Below, one piece after another: positions 23,311 to 33,976 of a stretch of 64,000 bases of DNA; the first letter of the stretch is position 1, and each line of letters opens with the position of its first letter. The notes beneath the pieces were generated by a model. It made no database searches and was not told where the DNA came from. It saw only the letters and a program-made list of their open reading frames with translations. The position numbers and the translations under genes are program-made. Source of the DNA: Magnaporthiopsis rhizophila (Eukaryota > Ascomycota > Sordariomycetes > Magnaporthales > Magnaporthaceae); the NCBI GenBank assembly GCA_003049465.1, contig PYSS01000014.1, forward strand, positions 248,001 to 312,000, written 5' to 3'.

Positions 23311-25139
23311 ATGGGTTTCTCTACATGGCTGCCCCAACTCCTCATCGCCCTATGCGTAACTGTCAGTCATTCCAAGTGTCAATTTTCCTGTAAAGTCGCT
23401 AACTTGAGCAGAGTTCAACCTATATTCTCTGTCGCGTCTTTTACAACGTCTTCTTTCACCCGCTCCGCGCATACCCTGGCCCCTGGTACCGGGCCGCCAG
23501 TCGCCTGCCTTACACGATCTCCATCTTCCGCGGCGATGCGACGCACAGGGTCAAGGAGCTCCACGACAAGTATGGCCAGGTAGTGCGAATCACTCCGGAC
23601 ACGCTGTCCTACACCTGCAGCCAAGCGTGGACAGACATCTATACTCTCAAGCCCTCGGCAAAACAAGGCAACCTCCCCAAGGATCCAAAGTTTTACATCA
23701 GACCGCCCGGCACAGTCGACACCATCGTACGTATCCACGGCCCCAGAATATCGCTGGTCCTAACGATTTCTAGTCATCAGCCAATGATGCCGACCATCGA
23801 CGGCTTCGTCGGCTGCAAAGTCATGCTTTTTCGGAAAAGGCGCTGGCGATGCAAGAGTCCTACCTGCAGCGTTACACGGATCAGTTCATCGCCTGCCTCA
23901 AGGTCGAGGCTCATCAGTCCGGCGGCGTGGTCGACATGGTGAAGTGGCTCAACTTCTTGACGACAGACATCATCGGCGACTTGTCGTTTGGCGAGTCGTT
24001 TAATGGGTTGTCGTCAGGAACGTTTCACCCGTGGCTGGAGAAGCTGTTCATGACTCTCAAGACCTTTACCTTTATCCGGGAAATCCTCCGGCTTCCGTCC
24101 TTCCTCATCAAGGCTGCGATGGCCTGCATCCCGAAGCACATGCTGGAGCATCAAAAGGCATCCGTGGGTTTCGGCGCCGCAGCCGCCCAGCGCAGACTGC
24201 AGAGAGGCTCTGACAAACCCGACTTCATGTCCTACATCTTGAGACACAAAGACGATGGAAAGGGGTAGGTCAGCCGTGGAGTGCCTCCAAGTTTCTCGGC
24301 TAACCTTGTCGCACGGGCAGCATGTCGCCAGAGGAGGTCGAGATGACGGCCATCACGTTTATCGTTGCCGGAAGCGAGACCAGTAGGTGAGACCCGGGGA
24401 ACCGAGGGTACCTTGAGAACCTGACCTCTAACGATTCCAGCTGCCACCATACTATCGGGGACCGTGTATCTTCTCCTGCGTCACCCCCATGTGCTGCGCA
24501 AGCTGGCGTCCGTCATCCGACACGACTTTCCCACCGAAGGAGATCTCGTCAACGTCAAGCTGCAGCAGCACGAGTATCTGAACGCCGTCCTCAAGGAGGG
24601 GCTGCGCTTGTACCCTCCGGCTTCAGACGCTCTTTTCCGGACCACGGGTGATGAAAGCGCCATTGTTGCCGGGAGGGTGGTGCCGCCGCATGTAAGCCTG
24701 ACGGTGAACTTGTGGGCTGCTCACAGGGACCCGAGGAATTTCCATCGTCCGCTGGAGTTCATCCCCGAGCGTTGGCTCAAGGACGCACCGGCCGAGTTTG
24801 ACGGAGATGACAGGGCAGTATTCAAGCCCTTCAGCACCGGCCCGAGAGACTGCATTGGGAAAAAGTAAGCTTCCCGACTCCTGATTTGCAGTAAAGACAC
24901 TAACCTGTTCTAGTCTCGCATGGGCCGAGATGCGCCTGATTATTAGCAAAATGGTCTGGTCGCTTGACTTGCTGTCTCTAGAGCCGGACAGCGAGCAATG
25001 GATTGAGAGGCAAAGGATATTCAGTCTCTGGGAGAAGCTACCCTTGAGGGTCAAGCTGGCCCCGCGTGCTTGACGGGAAAGATCGCGGCGGTTGATGTGG
25101 CCCAGGTGCCTGGCGGACACGGCGAGGTCTCCCTTGTAG
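23311..25139 (+). CDS. Cytochrome P450 monooxygenase, possibly CYP65-like
   Basis: Six exons: 23311-23361, 23412-23726, 23774-24264, 24321-24382, 24441-24864, 24914-25139. All introns are 47-58 bp and all phases agree. The N-terminus is a membrane anchor (MGFSTWLPQLLIALCVT) followed by FFHPLRAYPGPWYR, the proline-rich hinge. The I-helix oxygen motif is AGSETT (split by intron 4), the K-helix ExxR is KEGLRL, PERW is present, and the heme loop FSTGPRDCIGKN carries the axial Cys. The family resembles fungal P450s that hydroxylate terpenoid-type substrates. Near the end an extra T at about 25020 puts the natural tail (SLWEKLPLRVKLAPR, stop at 25072) out of phase. As written the frame runs to 25139 with an unrelated tail, giving 522 residues. 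The enzyme may be impaired or the base may be an assembly error. Confidence 0.85.
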
Positions 25140-26020
25140 CATTTTATAGTCCTTGGAGATGGATCGAATACGAGGTCTCTGCGCCTCTCTGGAAAAAAAT
25201 GACGGAGAGCGGTCGTTAGAGCGCCAAGAAGCATGGTTCTGGGGCTTGCCAGCAACGGAGGTTGTTGATGCCGGCTGTCCTTCCACCTCGTTTGTGGGGC
25301 GCGATGCATGAACGGACCGCCTCTGCAAGCTGTTCGTACTGGCTGTGTATTACATTAATGAGGTAGAAGACTTGCCAGGACTAGCACAAATTGGAAGAAG
25401 GCTTCCTCTGGCATGCAGGTCTGCGTACCGATATCAATGGAGCTTCCCCTGCCCACGGCCGTGATCCGCGAGTGCCGAGATGCTGGGTCGTTGCGCGGAG
25501 TCCCGGCACAGGCGACGTGGAGGGCAGGGGGCCGGGCAGCCGCATACCTGCCAGAACAACAGCGTACCAGCAGACTACTGTCACAACTCGACGGCTAGGC
25601 AGAAGCGGTGGCGGAAGGGACAGTCACGTGCGACTCCAACGCCCCTTCTGGTACCTGCGCTCCGCAGACATGCGCCAGCGTTGAACTCCAGTCCGCCGCG
25701 GGGTAATGCGGGGAAGGGCGTAACGGTTCTGGAGACATGGGCGTTTATAGGAAGAAGCGAGGGATTTTGCGGGGTTGAACGAAAGCGACCCCAAGGATGA
25801 AGCATGACGTGACAAACGTCCTCTCGGCAAAACTGGGTTCGCTGAGGGGTTGCAAGCACGGCAAGCGCCAAAGAATGCCGAGGCACCGCTGACGCGCCCT
25901 GCTCGCGGCGTCATCATAGATGCAGCGGGTAGACAACCCGGCCTGGTCCAGCGAGTGACAACCGCGGCCTGTTCAGCAAGACCATGTCTTGTTGGCTTTC
26001 CGCACTGGCTCCCGCATTTC
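25140..26020. other. Intergenic stretch
   Basis: No supported gene. It precedes the signal-peptide exon of the GH1 gene and presumably contains its promoter. Confidence 0.35.
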
Positions 26021-26023
26021 ACC

Positions 26024-28202
26024 ATGGTGCACATGTTGGTCTTGTTGGGCTGGGCCGCTGCCGCTCGGGCGCAGCAAGTGTAACAAGGGGACGGAGTCGG
26101 CTTGGTGAAGTCACTGTATTATAATAAACTTTTTATGGCCTTAAGGAGATGCTTAAAAAAGCAGAATCTTTTTGAGGTTCTAGCGAAATTTTCTTTTTTT
26201 ATATAGGCTTTTATATGGCCCGTGCTTTGCAGGGTTAGGTATATATTTAAGGAGGGGCTGGGCGTTTAATTTTTCTGTTGCCTGCGGGGATTTTGTGTCC
26301 CGCTGGTCCGCTTTAATCAATTGGCGCCCTGCTATCTGTTGGCCCGGGGAGGTGATGATCCCTGTGTAACAGCAAGTGTACGTCCCGGCCGATGGCCCCA
26401 TCGCCCGGCCTGCCTGTTCCTCGGGTGGCTGCCCATACTCGACAGCGACCCCGAGCTACTATCACACCCAGTTCTCCTTCACCCAGACCGAGACGGCGCG
26501 GACGGCGACGGCGGTGACTCCGGGGCCGACGCCGACCACATACGCACCGCCGTACGCGTCCCTGAGCCACCTCGTGCCGAATCTGCGCACCACAACCTGG
26601 GGCAACTGGTATCCCAACGCAACGGCCACGGCAACCGACACTGCTAACCCTTACGGGCAGGCCGCCTGGTCGGCCCTTTGGAAAAAAGCGTCCCTATCCG
26701 ACCTCACCTCCCGGGGCATGTACTCGACAACGGTGTCGCCGACACCGGTACCGACAAGCGAGCTGGTGCTCCCGCCGCCCAACTACTTCGAGGCCAATAA
26801 CCGCTACTACTTCCCCGCCGGCTTCGAGTTTGGCATGACGGGCTCGGCCGCGCAAATCAAAGGCGCCGTCGCCAACAAAGGTCGCGCTCCGACCATCATG
26901 GAGCGTTTCGCGGCCATAAACCAAACCGGCCGGTCTACGCCCAACTACGTAACCAACAAAAATTATTACCTGTACAAGCAAAACATTATGCGCCTGGCGG
27001 CCATGGGCGTCAAGCACTACGCCTTTTCGATCCCCTGGACCCGCATCCTACCCTTCGTTTTTAAGGGCTCGCCCGTCAACAAAATGGGCCTAGACCACTA
27101 CGACAACCTGATCAACTTTGCCATTTCCAAAGGCCTGCAGCCGCATATAACGCTGCTTCACTTTGACACGCCGCTGCAGTTCTACTATATCAATGTGACA
27201 GGCCCGCCGCATGCGCCGCTCATAGGTGTAAGCGACGGCACATTCGGCCACCCGGCGTTCCAGGACACGTTTATGCACTACGGCAAGGTACTCATGACGC
27301 ACTTTGCCAACCGGGTGCCGGTATGATTCACGTTCAACGAGCCGTACATGTACTGCGCCAATAGCAAATCGGTGGACGCGATCGTCAAAGCGCACGCGCA
27401 TCTGTACCGCTTCTACCACAACAAGATCCGGGGGCGGGGCAGGGTATCGATCAAGCTAAACAACAACTTTAGCGTACCGCGCAACCCGGCCAGAGCGGCC
27501 GACATAGCGGCAGCGCACCACTTTAACAAGTTCCAGCTGGCCTCGTTTGCGAACCCCATCCTCCTCGGCCGCAACTATCCGGACGCGTTCAAAATAACGA
27601 TCCCCGACTACGTGCCGCTGAAGGCCAAGAACCTAGCCTACCTCAACGGCACGGCCGAGTTCCTCGGCATCGACCCGTACACGGCGACGGTCGTGGCCGC
27701 GCCTGACGAGGGCATCGCGGCCTGCGCAGCCGACACGTCGCACCCGCTGTTTCCCACCTGCGTCGAGCAAAGCGCCACGGCCACGACGGGCTGAAAAATC
27801 GGCCAGCGGTCGCAATCGTACATGTACATAACACCCAAATACCTGCGCACGTACCTCAACTACCTCTGGAACACGTTCCGCGCACCCGTCGTCATCACCG
27901 AGTTCGGGTTCCCGGTCCACGCCGAGAGTGACCGGCCCGAGCTGGCCGACGAGCTGTTCGACCAGGCGCGCAGCGACTACTACCGCAGCTTCCTGGGCGA
28001 GACGCTCAAGGCCATCTGGGAGGACGGCGTGCACGTCAAAAGCGCCTTTGCCTGGAGCTTTGCCGACAACTGGGAGTTTGGCAACTATGGCCAGCGCTTT
28101 GGCATCCAGGCCGTCAACCGGACCACCATGGAGCGGCGGTACAAGAAAAGTTTTTTTGACGTGGTAGACTTTGTGGCGGCTCGGACGGTTGGGCATAGGT
28201 AG
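26024..28202 (+). pseudogene. Secreted GH1 beta-glucosidase with two in-frame TGA codons
   Basis: The first exon starts at 26024 in a CACCATGG context and encodes MVHMLVLLGWAAAARAQ, a signal peptide. After a 298-bp interruption (see 26072-26380) the frame continues from 26370 for about 610 codons to 28202. A Thr/Pro/Ser-rich N-terminal segment precedes the GH1 barrel: YYFPAGFEFGMTGSAAQIKG, HYAFSIPWTRILPF, HITLLHFDTPLQFYY, FTFNEPY with the acid/base Glu, and VVITEFGFPV with the nucleophile Glu. SFADNWEFGNYGQRFG forms the aglycone-side end. TGA codons at 27324-27326 (before FTFNEP) and 27792-27794 (before KIGQRS) sit where Trp is expected; the first is the Trp that precedes the family's FTFNEP. 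Everything else is well preserved, so the inactivation looks recent. Function would be hydrolysis of beta-glucosides outside the cell. Confidence 0.8.
26072..26380. mobile_element. Short insertion flanked by 11-bp direct repeats in the GH1 gene
   Basis: CAGCAAGTGTA occurs at 26072-26082 and again at 26370-26380, and removing one copy plus the 287 bp between them joins the signal-peptide exon to the mature enzyme in frame. The inserted DNA is AT-rich, with T runs and no frame. Its ends are loosely inverted (ACAAGGGGA against TTACACAGGGA). A 9-11 bp target duplication fits Mutator-like elements. Alternatively it is a long intron (GTGTAA...TAACAG), but at about 290 bp it is far longer than every other intron here. 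Confidence 0.5.
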
Positions 28203-28432
28203 CCCGGTCAAGGTCGGCGAGTTCTCGCTACCCTTACAGGCGCACCTGTATATATAAAGCCAGAGAGTCTCCGCTCTCACCCCTTCTTTTACTAGGAGTG
28301 ACAGAGACGGATATATCAATCTATTAGGCCCACTGCAGGCGCCTCTATTTTGCAGTAACTTAGGCTAGGGCTGTGCTAGTGTACGGTTTGGGTGGACAGG
28401 TGCCCAAGGCCTTCTGAGCCCGAGGCGTTTGT

Positions 28433-30087
28433 TTAAACAACATTTTGCCCCACCGAATCCTTAGCCTCATCGTTTCGAGGGTTAAAAATGTTGGCAACCT
28501 CCTCGAGAGAGTAACCTTTGGTCTCGGGAAACACCAGGTAGACAACGACAAACTCGATAACCATCAAGGCGATAAAAACAGTATAGAGGCGCCACTGGAT
28601 GCTTTCGAGGCCGACGGGAACGGCAAACGTGGACAGGATCATGAAGCAATACTGTACGAGGTAAAAAAAGGCCAGGCCGCTGACACGGACGTGGTAAGGG
28701 AGGATTTCGGGAATGTACAGGCCCAGGTTGCCGTTGAAACCAAAGTTGTAGGCGGGCGAGAAGAGGTAAAGGAAAATGACGACCGAGTAGCCGGCGGCCT
28801 TGTTGTTCTCGTCCTGGGCGAAGGCGGCGCTGCCGGCGGTGATGGAGATGACGACCACCCACATGGCCGCGAGCGAGCAGAGGAACATGACGCGGCGGCC
28901 GAGTTTCTCGGGCAGGGTGGCGAAGTAGACGGCCGAGAACCACGAGAACATCTGGCTGGTGGCGTTGACGAGCGTCTGCTGCAGGTCGCTGCGGAGGCCG
29001 ACCGACGTCAGGATGGGGCTGAGGTAGTAGCTGACGAAGGCGTTGCCGGACATTTGCGAGCAGATGGCGGCCCAGACGATGATCAGGATGCGCCTCCTGT
29101 TGGCGGAGGGGCCGTGCAGCATTTCGCGCGCCACGCTCCAAACGCCGGTGCCGGCCTCGGGCTCGGCCTCGAGGGCCGAGGTGATGTCGTCGTACTCGCG
29201 TCTGACCACAGGGTCCCGGTCGTTGCCTTCGCCGTGGTAGTGGGCGAGCATGGCCATGGCCTCGTCGCTGCGGCCGTGACTGACGAGCCACCTGGGGGAT
29301 TCGGGCACCCAAAACAGGAAAACCAGCTGGATGAAGTTGGGCAGGCCCTGCAGCGCCGAGGGGATGCGCCAGGATGCCTCGCCGTCGATGCGGAAGGTGC
29401 CAAAGGTCTGTTCAGTCGTCAGCGGTTAATTATATGGAACTGGGGCCGAGACGAAGCGCACGTACCGTCCAGCCGGCGCAAATGGCGCCGAGGGAGTACG
29501 ACGTCAGGAACAAGGCCGTGGCCGTCGCGCGGTGGGACGGATGGGCTATCTCGGTGATCCAGGGGGCGCCGACGCCGGCGACGATGACGCTGCCGGCACC
29601 AATGACCAGCCGGGACGCGACAAACATGGCCATGTTCTGGGCCGCTCCCTGAAGAATGGCGCCAACGAGCGAGACGGCAGCGCCGAGGCAAAGGCCCCAG
29701 CGGCGGCCCCAGCGGTCGGCGACGGGTGAGAAGAAGACGCCGACGATGCCGCCCAGGGGGTAAGCCGCGTTGAAGATGCCGAGGGTTGCGCCGGTGGGCG
29801 TGCCAAAGTAGTTGCGCCAGTTGGTCACGGACTGGAGGCCATTCATCATGGAGCCATCGAAACTGCAGTGTTTTTTTTTTTTTTTTTTTTTTTTTCCTAT
29901 CAGCCGGACATATGGGTTCGAACGAGATGGAAAGGACAACTTGCCCTTGGGAGAAGATGGAGATGAGAGGGATGATCAGCCACAGATTCAAGGCGCGCAG
30001 ATTCTTATGCCGCCACCAGTGCTTCAAGTCGAGGGTGGACTGGGATGCGTCCGGCTCAGGGGCGACGTCATGGTTCCGGACGGCCAT
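28433..30087 (-). CDS. MFS sugar transporter (hexose/lactose permease type)
   Basis: Three exons: 30087-29945, 29862-29466, 29407-28433, giving 504 residues and about 12 membrane helices. Signatures: SQGFDGSMMNGLQ in helix 1, DRWGRRWG after helix 2, VPESPRWLV before the central loop, and VFPETKGYSLEEV after helix 12. It would import sugars with protons at the plasma membrane. Intron 1 uses a GC donor: exon 1 ends CCAAGG and the intron begins GCAAGT. This is the only choice that restores the conserved Gly-Phe-Asp-Gly junction in phase. That intron also contains 25 A residues on the coding strand (plus-strand T run 29871-29895) right before CACTGCAG. Intron 2 is ordinary (GTACGT...GCTGAC...CAG, 58 bp). 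Convergent with the GH1 gene, 230 bp apart, so a role in taking up released glucose or disaccharide is plausible. Confidence 0.88.
29871..29895. repeat. T25 homopolymer inside an intron
   Basis: Twenty-five T in a row on the plus strand. For the minus-strand transporter transcript this is poly(A) where a polypyrimidine tract would normally sit, between the branch site (GCTGAT) and the acceptor. Confidence 0.95.
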
Positions 30088-30655
30088 TGCGTTGACGTAA
30101 AGCTGTGCATCGCAGCCGCAGAACGGTCCGCCGAAAATAACAACGAGCCGGCCGTCTGTCTTTGGCGTGCCATCCAGCTCTTATCCCTGGTAACCGGCGG
30201 CCATGATGGAGGCAAGCCGAGGTTCTTGCCAGCAGTAGTACGGTCGGGGGTTCTTTTCCCGGATCGCCGAAGGAACTCTTCCGCCACGCTTCCTTCCACA
30301 TAAAGACGAATGCCGTTCCCCAACCGGAGGCTGACGGCAGATTGTCCGGGGGTGACATCGCCAATGACCCGCTTCCCCGCAACTCGCTTTTCTCGTTCCT
30401 CGACAGCAAACCTCGGGTTTATCCGAACCTCTTCGGCAACTCGTTCCACGACTCGGGCTTATCCGAGCCCTCGGTCCACTCGTATCACATAGAGCCCTTG
30501 TACTCTGAATCGGCTCGATGGATGGACCACGCTTGGGTGTTTGACGCGTTCATTCTACGCGTCCGGTAGGTATTTATTAAGTGGTATGAATCTATACGTT
30601 TCCTCCCGTCTCACTGCGGCAACAGCTCAAGACCTTTAAAGGCATTCCAGACAAA

Positions 30656-32491
30656 ATGGTTAACCTCCACCATGCCGCCCTCGCAAGCTCTGTTTTGGCT
30701 GCTGGGCCGTCGTACCCCGTCCCGGCCTTGGCCCCGTCGGACGCGGCGCCGTTGAGCCATGGGCCTATCGGCTTGTCGTAAGTTATCAGGGAGGCTCATA
30801 TACCAGCCTGATGCAAATAAGGCTTACACTTCAACTACAGAATCGAGTTTTTCATGTGGCCGTCGTACATGAAGAACATCACGCCTCCTCTGCACTGCAT
30901 CAAGCACTTTGACAACCTGTTTGGCCAGAAGATGCCCATCCGAGTCGGCGGCACAACGCAGGATCGAGCGACGTACGATGCAAACTTTGACGGATACGTC
31001 TCATACCACGTGAATCACCCCCACGATGCACCGATGGAGTTGGTGTTTGGGCCCAAATTCTTCGACCTCATCAGTGGGTATCCCGTCCGTCTCGGCCGAG
31101 GACTAGCTCTAACACCAGGCACCTTACAGACGAGATGGGCGCGCCCACCACTGTTGGCTTCAACCGTGGCCGCAACAACCGCACCAACACGTTCGCGGCC
31201 ATCTCGGAGCTGGAGAAGCGGGCTCTCCCATTCGTCGACGCCATCGAGATCGGCAACGAGCCTGACGGTAGCAAACCCTTCCCCGGTCAAAGAAGTGGGC
31301 AAACGGCTGACTCGTCAAGTGTACCTCGACTTATGGAACCAACCCGTGGCGACTGCCCCGTGGGACATGGAACAGGAGGCCAACGACGCGGCGGACTGGG
31401 CCGAGGATTTCAAGAACAGATGGCGGTCTTCCCTCCCCATCCTTGTGGCGGGAGGGTACGCCATCCCGTTCCCACTTCGCCCGGGCTGGCCGAATCTGCC
31501 CTACCTCATCTCCGAGGCTTACAACGAAAGCGTCAAGGCGGCCACCAAGGAGTACAGCGGTCATATGTATGCCATTTCCAACGCCAGCGCCAACGGCCTC
31601 GCCATTGAGATGCAGCACACCAGGGTGGTCCAGGATCTCGCACTTTTGCCCATCAAGAACGCCTTGGCGGACGGGAAGCCCTACATCATTGGTGAGCCAC
31701 GTTTTGTTTCCCACGTGCATGGCATGGAGGCAAGGCTGACAAAGCCTGCAAGGCGAAACGGGTTTCCACGCTCAGGACAATCCCGTGATGGACGCCCAGT
31801 TCGGCGGCGCCATCCAAATCGTCGACAAGACGCTGCGGGCCCTTTCTTTGGGCGTCAAGTGCCTCTACTACCATCAGGGCACCATCAACGAGGGTACGGC
31901 TTTCCATTGAGTCCTCTTCCATCTCGTCCTTTCCCCATCAAGGGAATGGTGACGTACTAAATCCCGCAGCCCACTTTAACTGGTGGCTTGACAACCAGGT
32001 CAACACCCCGTTCTACGGCGGCTACGCGGCCGCCCTGGCCGTCGCGGGCGGAGACCAAATCACCGAGAGCGACAACGGCACCGACCTGTACGCCCGGTAC
32101 GTCGTCTACAAGGCAGGCAGACCGTTCAAGGTCATCCTGGTCAACACCGACTTCTACTCGGGCTCGGGTGCCCGCAACGTCGCTCAGTTCACCATGACCA
32201 ACCTCGCCGTCGCCAACGTATCCGCCATCCGCCTGACCGCACCTTCGAGCGTCACCACGACGTCCCTCGAGCAAGCCGACGCCTCACTGGAGCCTTCGAT
32301 CGGAGGTGAGCTTCCCAGTGCACGTTCCTACCCAGTTCTCGAATTACCGCTAATGCCGTACAGGCCAATACTTTGCCAACGAGGACTGCTCTATCCGGGG
32401 CGAGCGGCAGGTGGAGCAGTTCAACGTACAAGGAGGCCAGCTTACTGTGGATTTTGGTGCCTCCGAGGTGGTTATTGTGTACCTGGAGTAG
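30656..32491 (+). CDS. GH79-type glycosidase (beta-glucuronidase-like)
   Basis: Seven exons: 30656-30777, 30841-31073, 31130-31267, 31320-31691, 31753-31893, 31970-32305, 32364-32491. Phases agree throughout and give 489 residues. The product begins MVNLHHAALASSVLAAG, a weak secretion signal. Key pieces: GPIGLSIEFFMWPSYMKNIT at the barrel start, MPIRVGGTTQDRATYD, AIEIGNEPD with the acid/base Glu in the NEP motif of clan GH-A, and YIIGETGFHAQDNP with the nucleophile Glu (split by intron 4). A beta-sandwich C-terminal domain ends SEVVIVYLE. Fungal GH79 enzymes remove glucuronic or 4-O-methylglucuronic acid from arabinogalactan and other glycans. Introns are 50-76 bp with clear branch sites (TACTAA, GGCTGAC). 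It sits in the glycoside group next to the sugar transporter. Family confident, exact sugar not. Confidence 0.85.
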
Positions 32492-32651
32492 GTGGCGTGT
32501 AGGAGCTCTTTACCTCCGCCTGGGCTTGGCAAGCGCTCGGTTAGGGCGGCGGCTAATACTTGCGTGTCGGGACTGTCACCGTAATTTGCTTCCTAACCCA
32601 ATTATTTATTAAACCGACCTCCGAAATGCTTCCATAAATCCAAACCCAATC

Positions 32652-33976
32652 CTACCGCCTCCCAGAGTCGACCGTTATTTCCGTCGTCATCATGATGCGC
32701 CCGGCCCTCTCGGGGTCCTCGGACGGGAAACCGCTCGCCATGTGATCGAACCCCGACGACGCGCCCGCGTGGAAGCTCCCCCGGGTACCGCCGGCGCCTT
32801 CAGGGCCCTTGCTCTCGAGAGCCAAATCCTCGGTGCTAGCGCCCTCGGCCACGGTGCTACGGTCGCGACTAGGGGTGGCCGCGGTGGTGAGCTTGTTTAG
32901 GACGGAGCCGTGCTTGGTGCCGTCCGCGGTCGAGCCGCCGTGGCGGATGTAGTACGAGTTGCGGTAACCGCCGCCCGTGGAGAGGCCCAGGCCCGGCAGG
33001 AGGCGAGCGAGCAAGGGGCGGAGGGTGGGCAGGCTGGACGCTATGATGGAGACGCCCAGCTCGACGAGGCTCCAGATGGCGGCGCTGATGTTGTCCCAGG
33101 TCGGGTCGACGCTGCCGGCGGCGCCTTCGAGGGTGAACATGCGGTAAACGGAAAGGATGCAAACGCTGGAGAAGTCAGCGGGGAAAGTCAGGCGAGTGAG
33201 AGGTGCCACTTACAAGAAGCCCAAGCAGAATATGCCCATCACCATGACCTTTTGCCTCATCGGGAGCTGGAGCTGCCAGACCGACTGCAACGGTATGCAG
33301 AAAATTGCCAGATCGGTAACCATGCTCATGCCGGCGGTGATGTACCAGATGAGCAGAGGGTTGATGCATTTGTCGGCCATGGCGGGGTAGACGACGGCCA
33401 CGGGGATGCACGTCAGGCTGGAGAGGGTGGTCTGGACGACTGCCCAGATGCAGACGTAGAGGATGAACCAGAAGCAGATGGTCTGGATGGTCTTGCTCCG
33501 GAAAATGCGCCTGTACTGGAACAGGAAGGCCAACTTGACCGAGTGCATGCCCAGGTTGTAGGTGTAGATGGCCACCATGAGGAACTGGAGCGAATTAGAC
33601 ACTGGAACTTCAAACGACCAAGAAAGAGTACGTACCCTCATCTGTTCGACCATCTCGACGGGCGTGACGTTTTCGACGTGCCTCCCCATGCCGTACTTGA
33701 CTTCGAAGCACGTGGCGACGGCGCAAGTGAAGCAGAAGGCCTGTGCCGTTAGCGAATCGGACTGGCGAAGATATTTTGTGCATGACTTGGCCGGCGGCGA
33801 CGGAATCTTACAGTGGCTAGCAGAACCGCCCAGTCATCCTTTCCAATGGCCTTGAGGATCGTGGCGCGGGTGAAGAAACGGAGCGAGGTGAAAAAGACGG
33901 TGAGCACCATGAAGAGGACCGCTACGCCGGTGGCCGTTGGCCCGGTGGTTTCGGTGCGGATTTGATCGGGAGCCAT
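32652..33976 (-). CDS. SAT4/fungal-rhodopsin-domain integral membrane protein
   Basis: Four exons: 33976-33812, 33740-33636, 33584-33214, 33165-32652, giving 384 residues. The N-terminal 250 residues form about seven membrane helices with the family landmarks: GKDDWAVLLAT after helix 2, FEVKYGMGRHVENVTP, YTYNLGMHSVKLAFLFQYRR, VVYPAMADKCINPLLIWY and DPTWDNISAAIWSLVELGVS before the last helix. The tail is Ser/Gly-rich and disordered, with an aromatic GGGYRNSYYIRHGG patch. Proteins of this family sit in the plasma membrane; most have no proven function, and some (PTH11-type) act as receptors in host sensing. No N-terminal CFEM domain is present here. Ends convergent to the GH79 gene, 160 bp apart. 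Confidence 0.85.

Noticed and set aside
26024..28202. TGA read as Trp (altered genetic code)
   Set aside because: TGG is used normally throughout, and every intact gene here ends or reads as in the standard code. Two stops in one gene are better explained by mutation.
28445..29557. Plus-strand open frame of 370 codons
   Set aside because: Antisense to the sugar transporter; no domain or splice structure.
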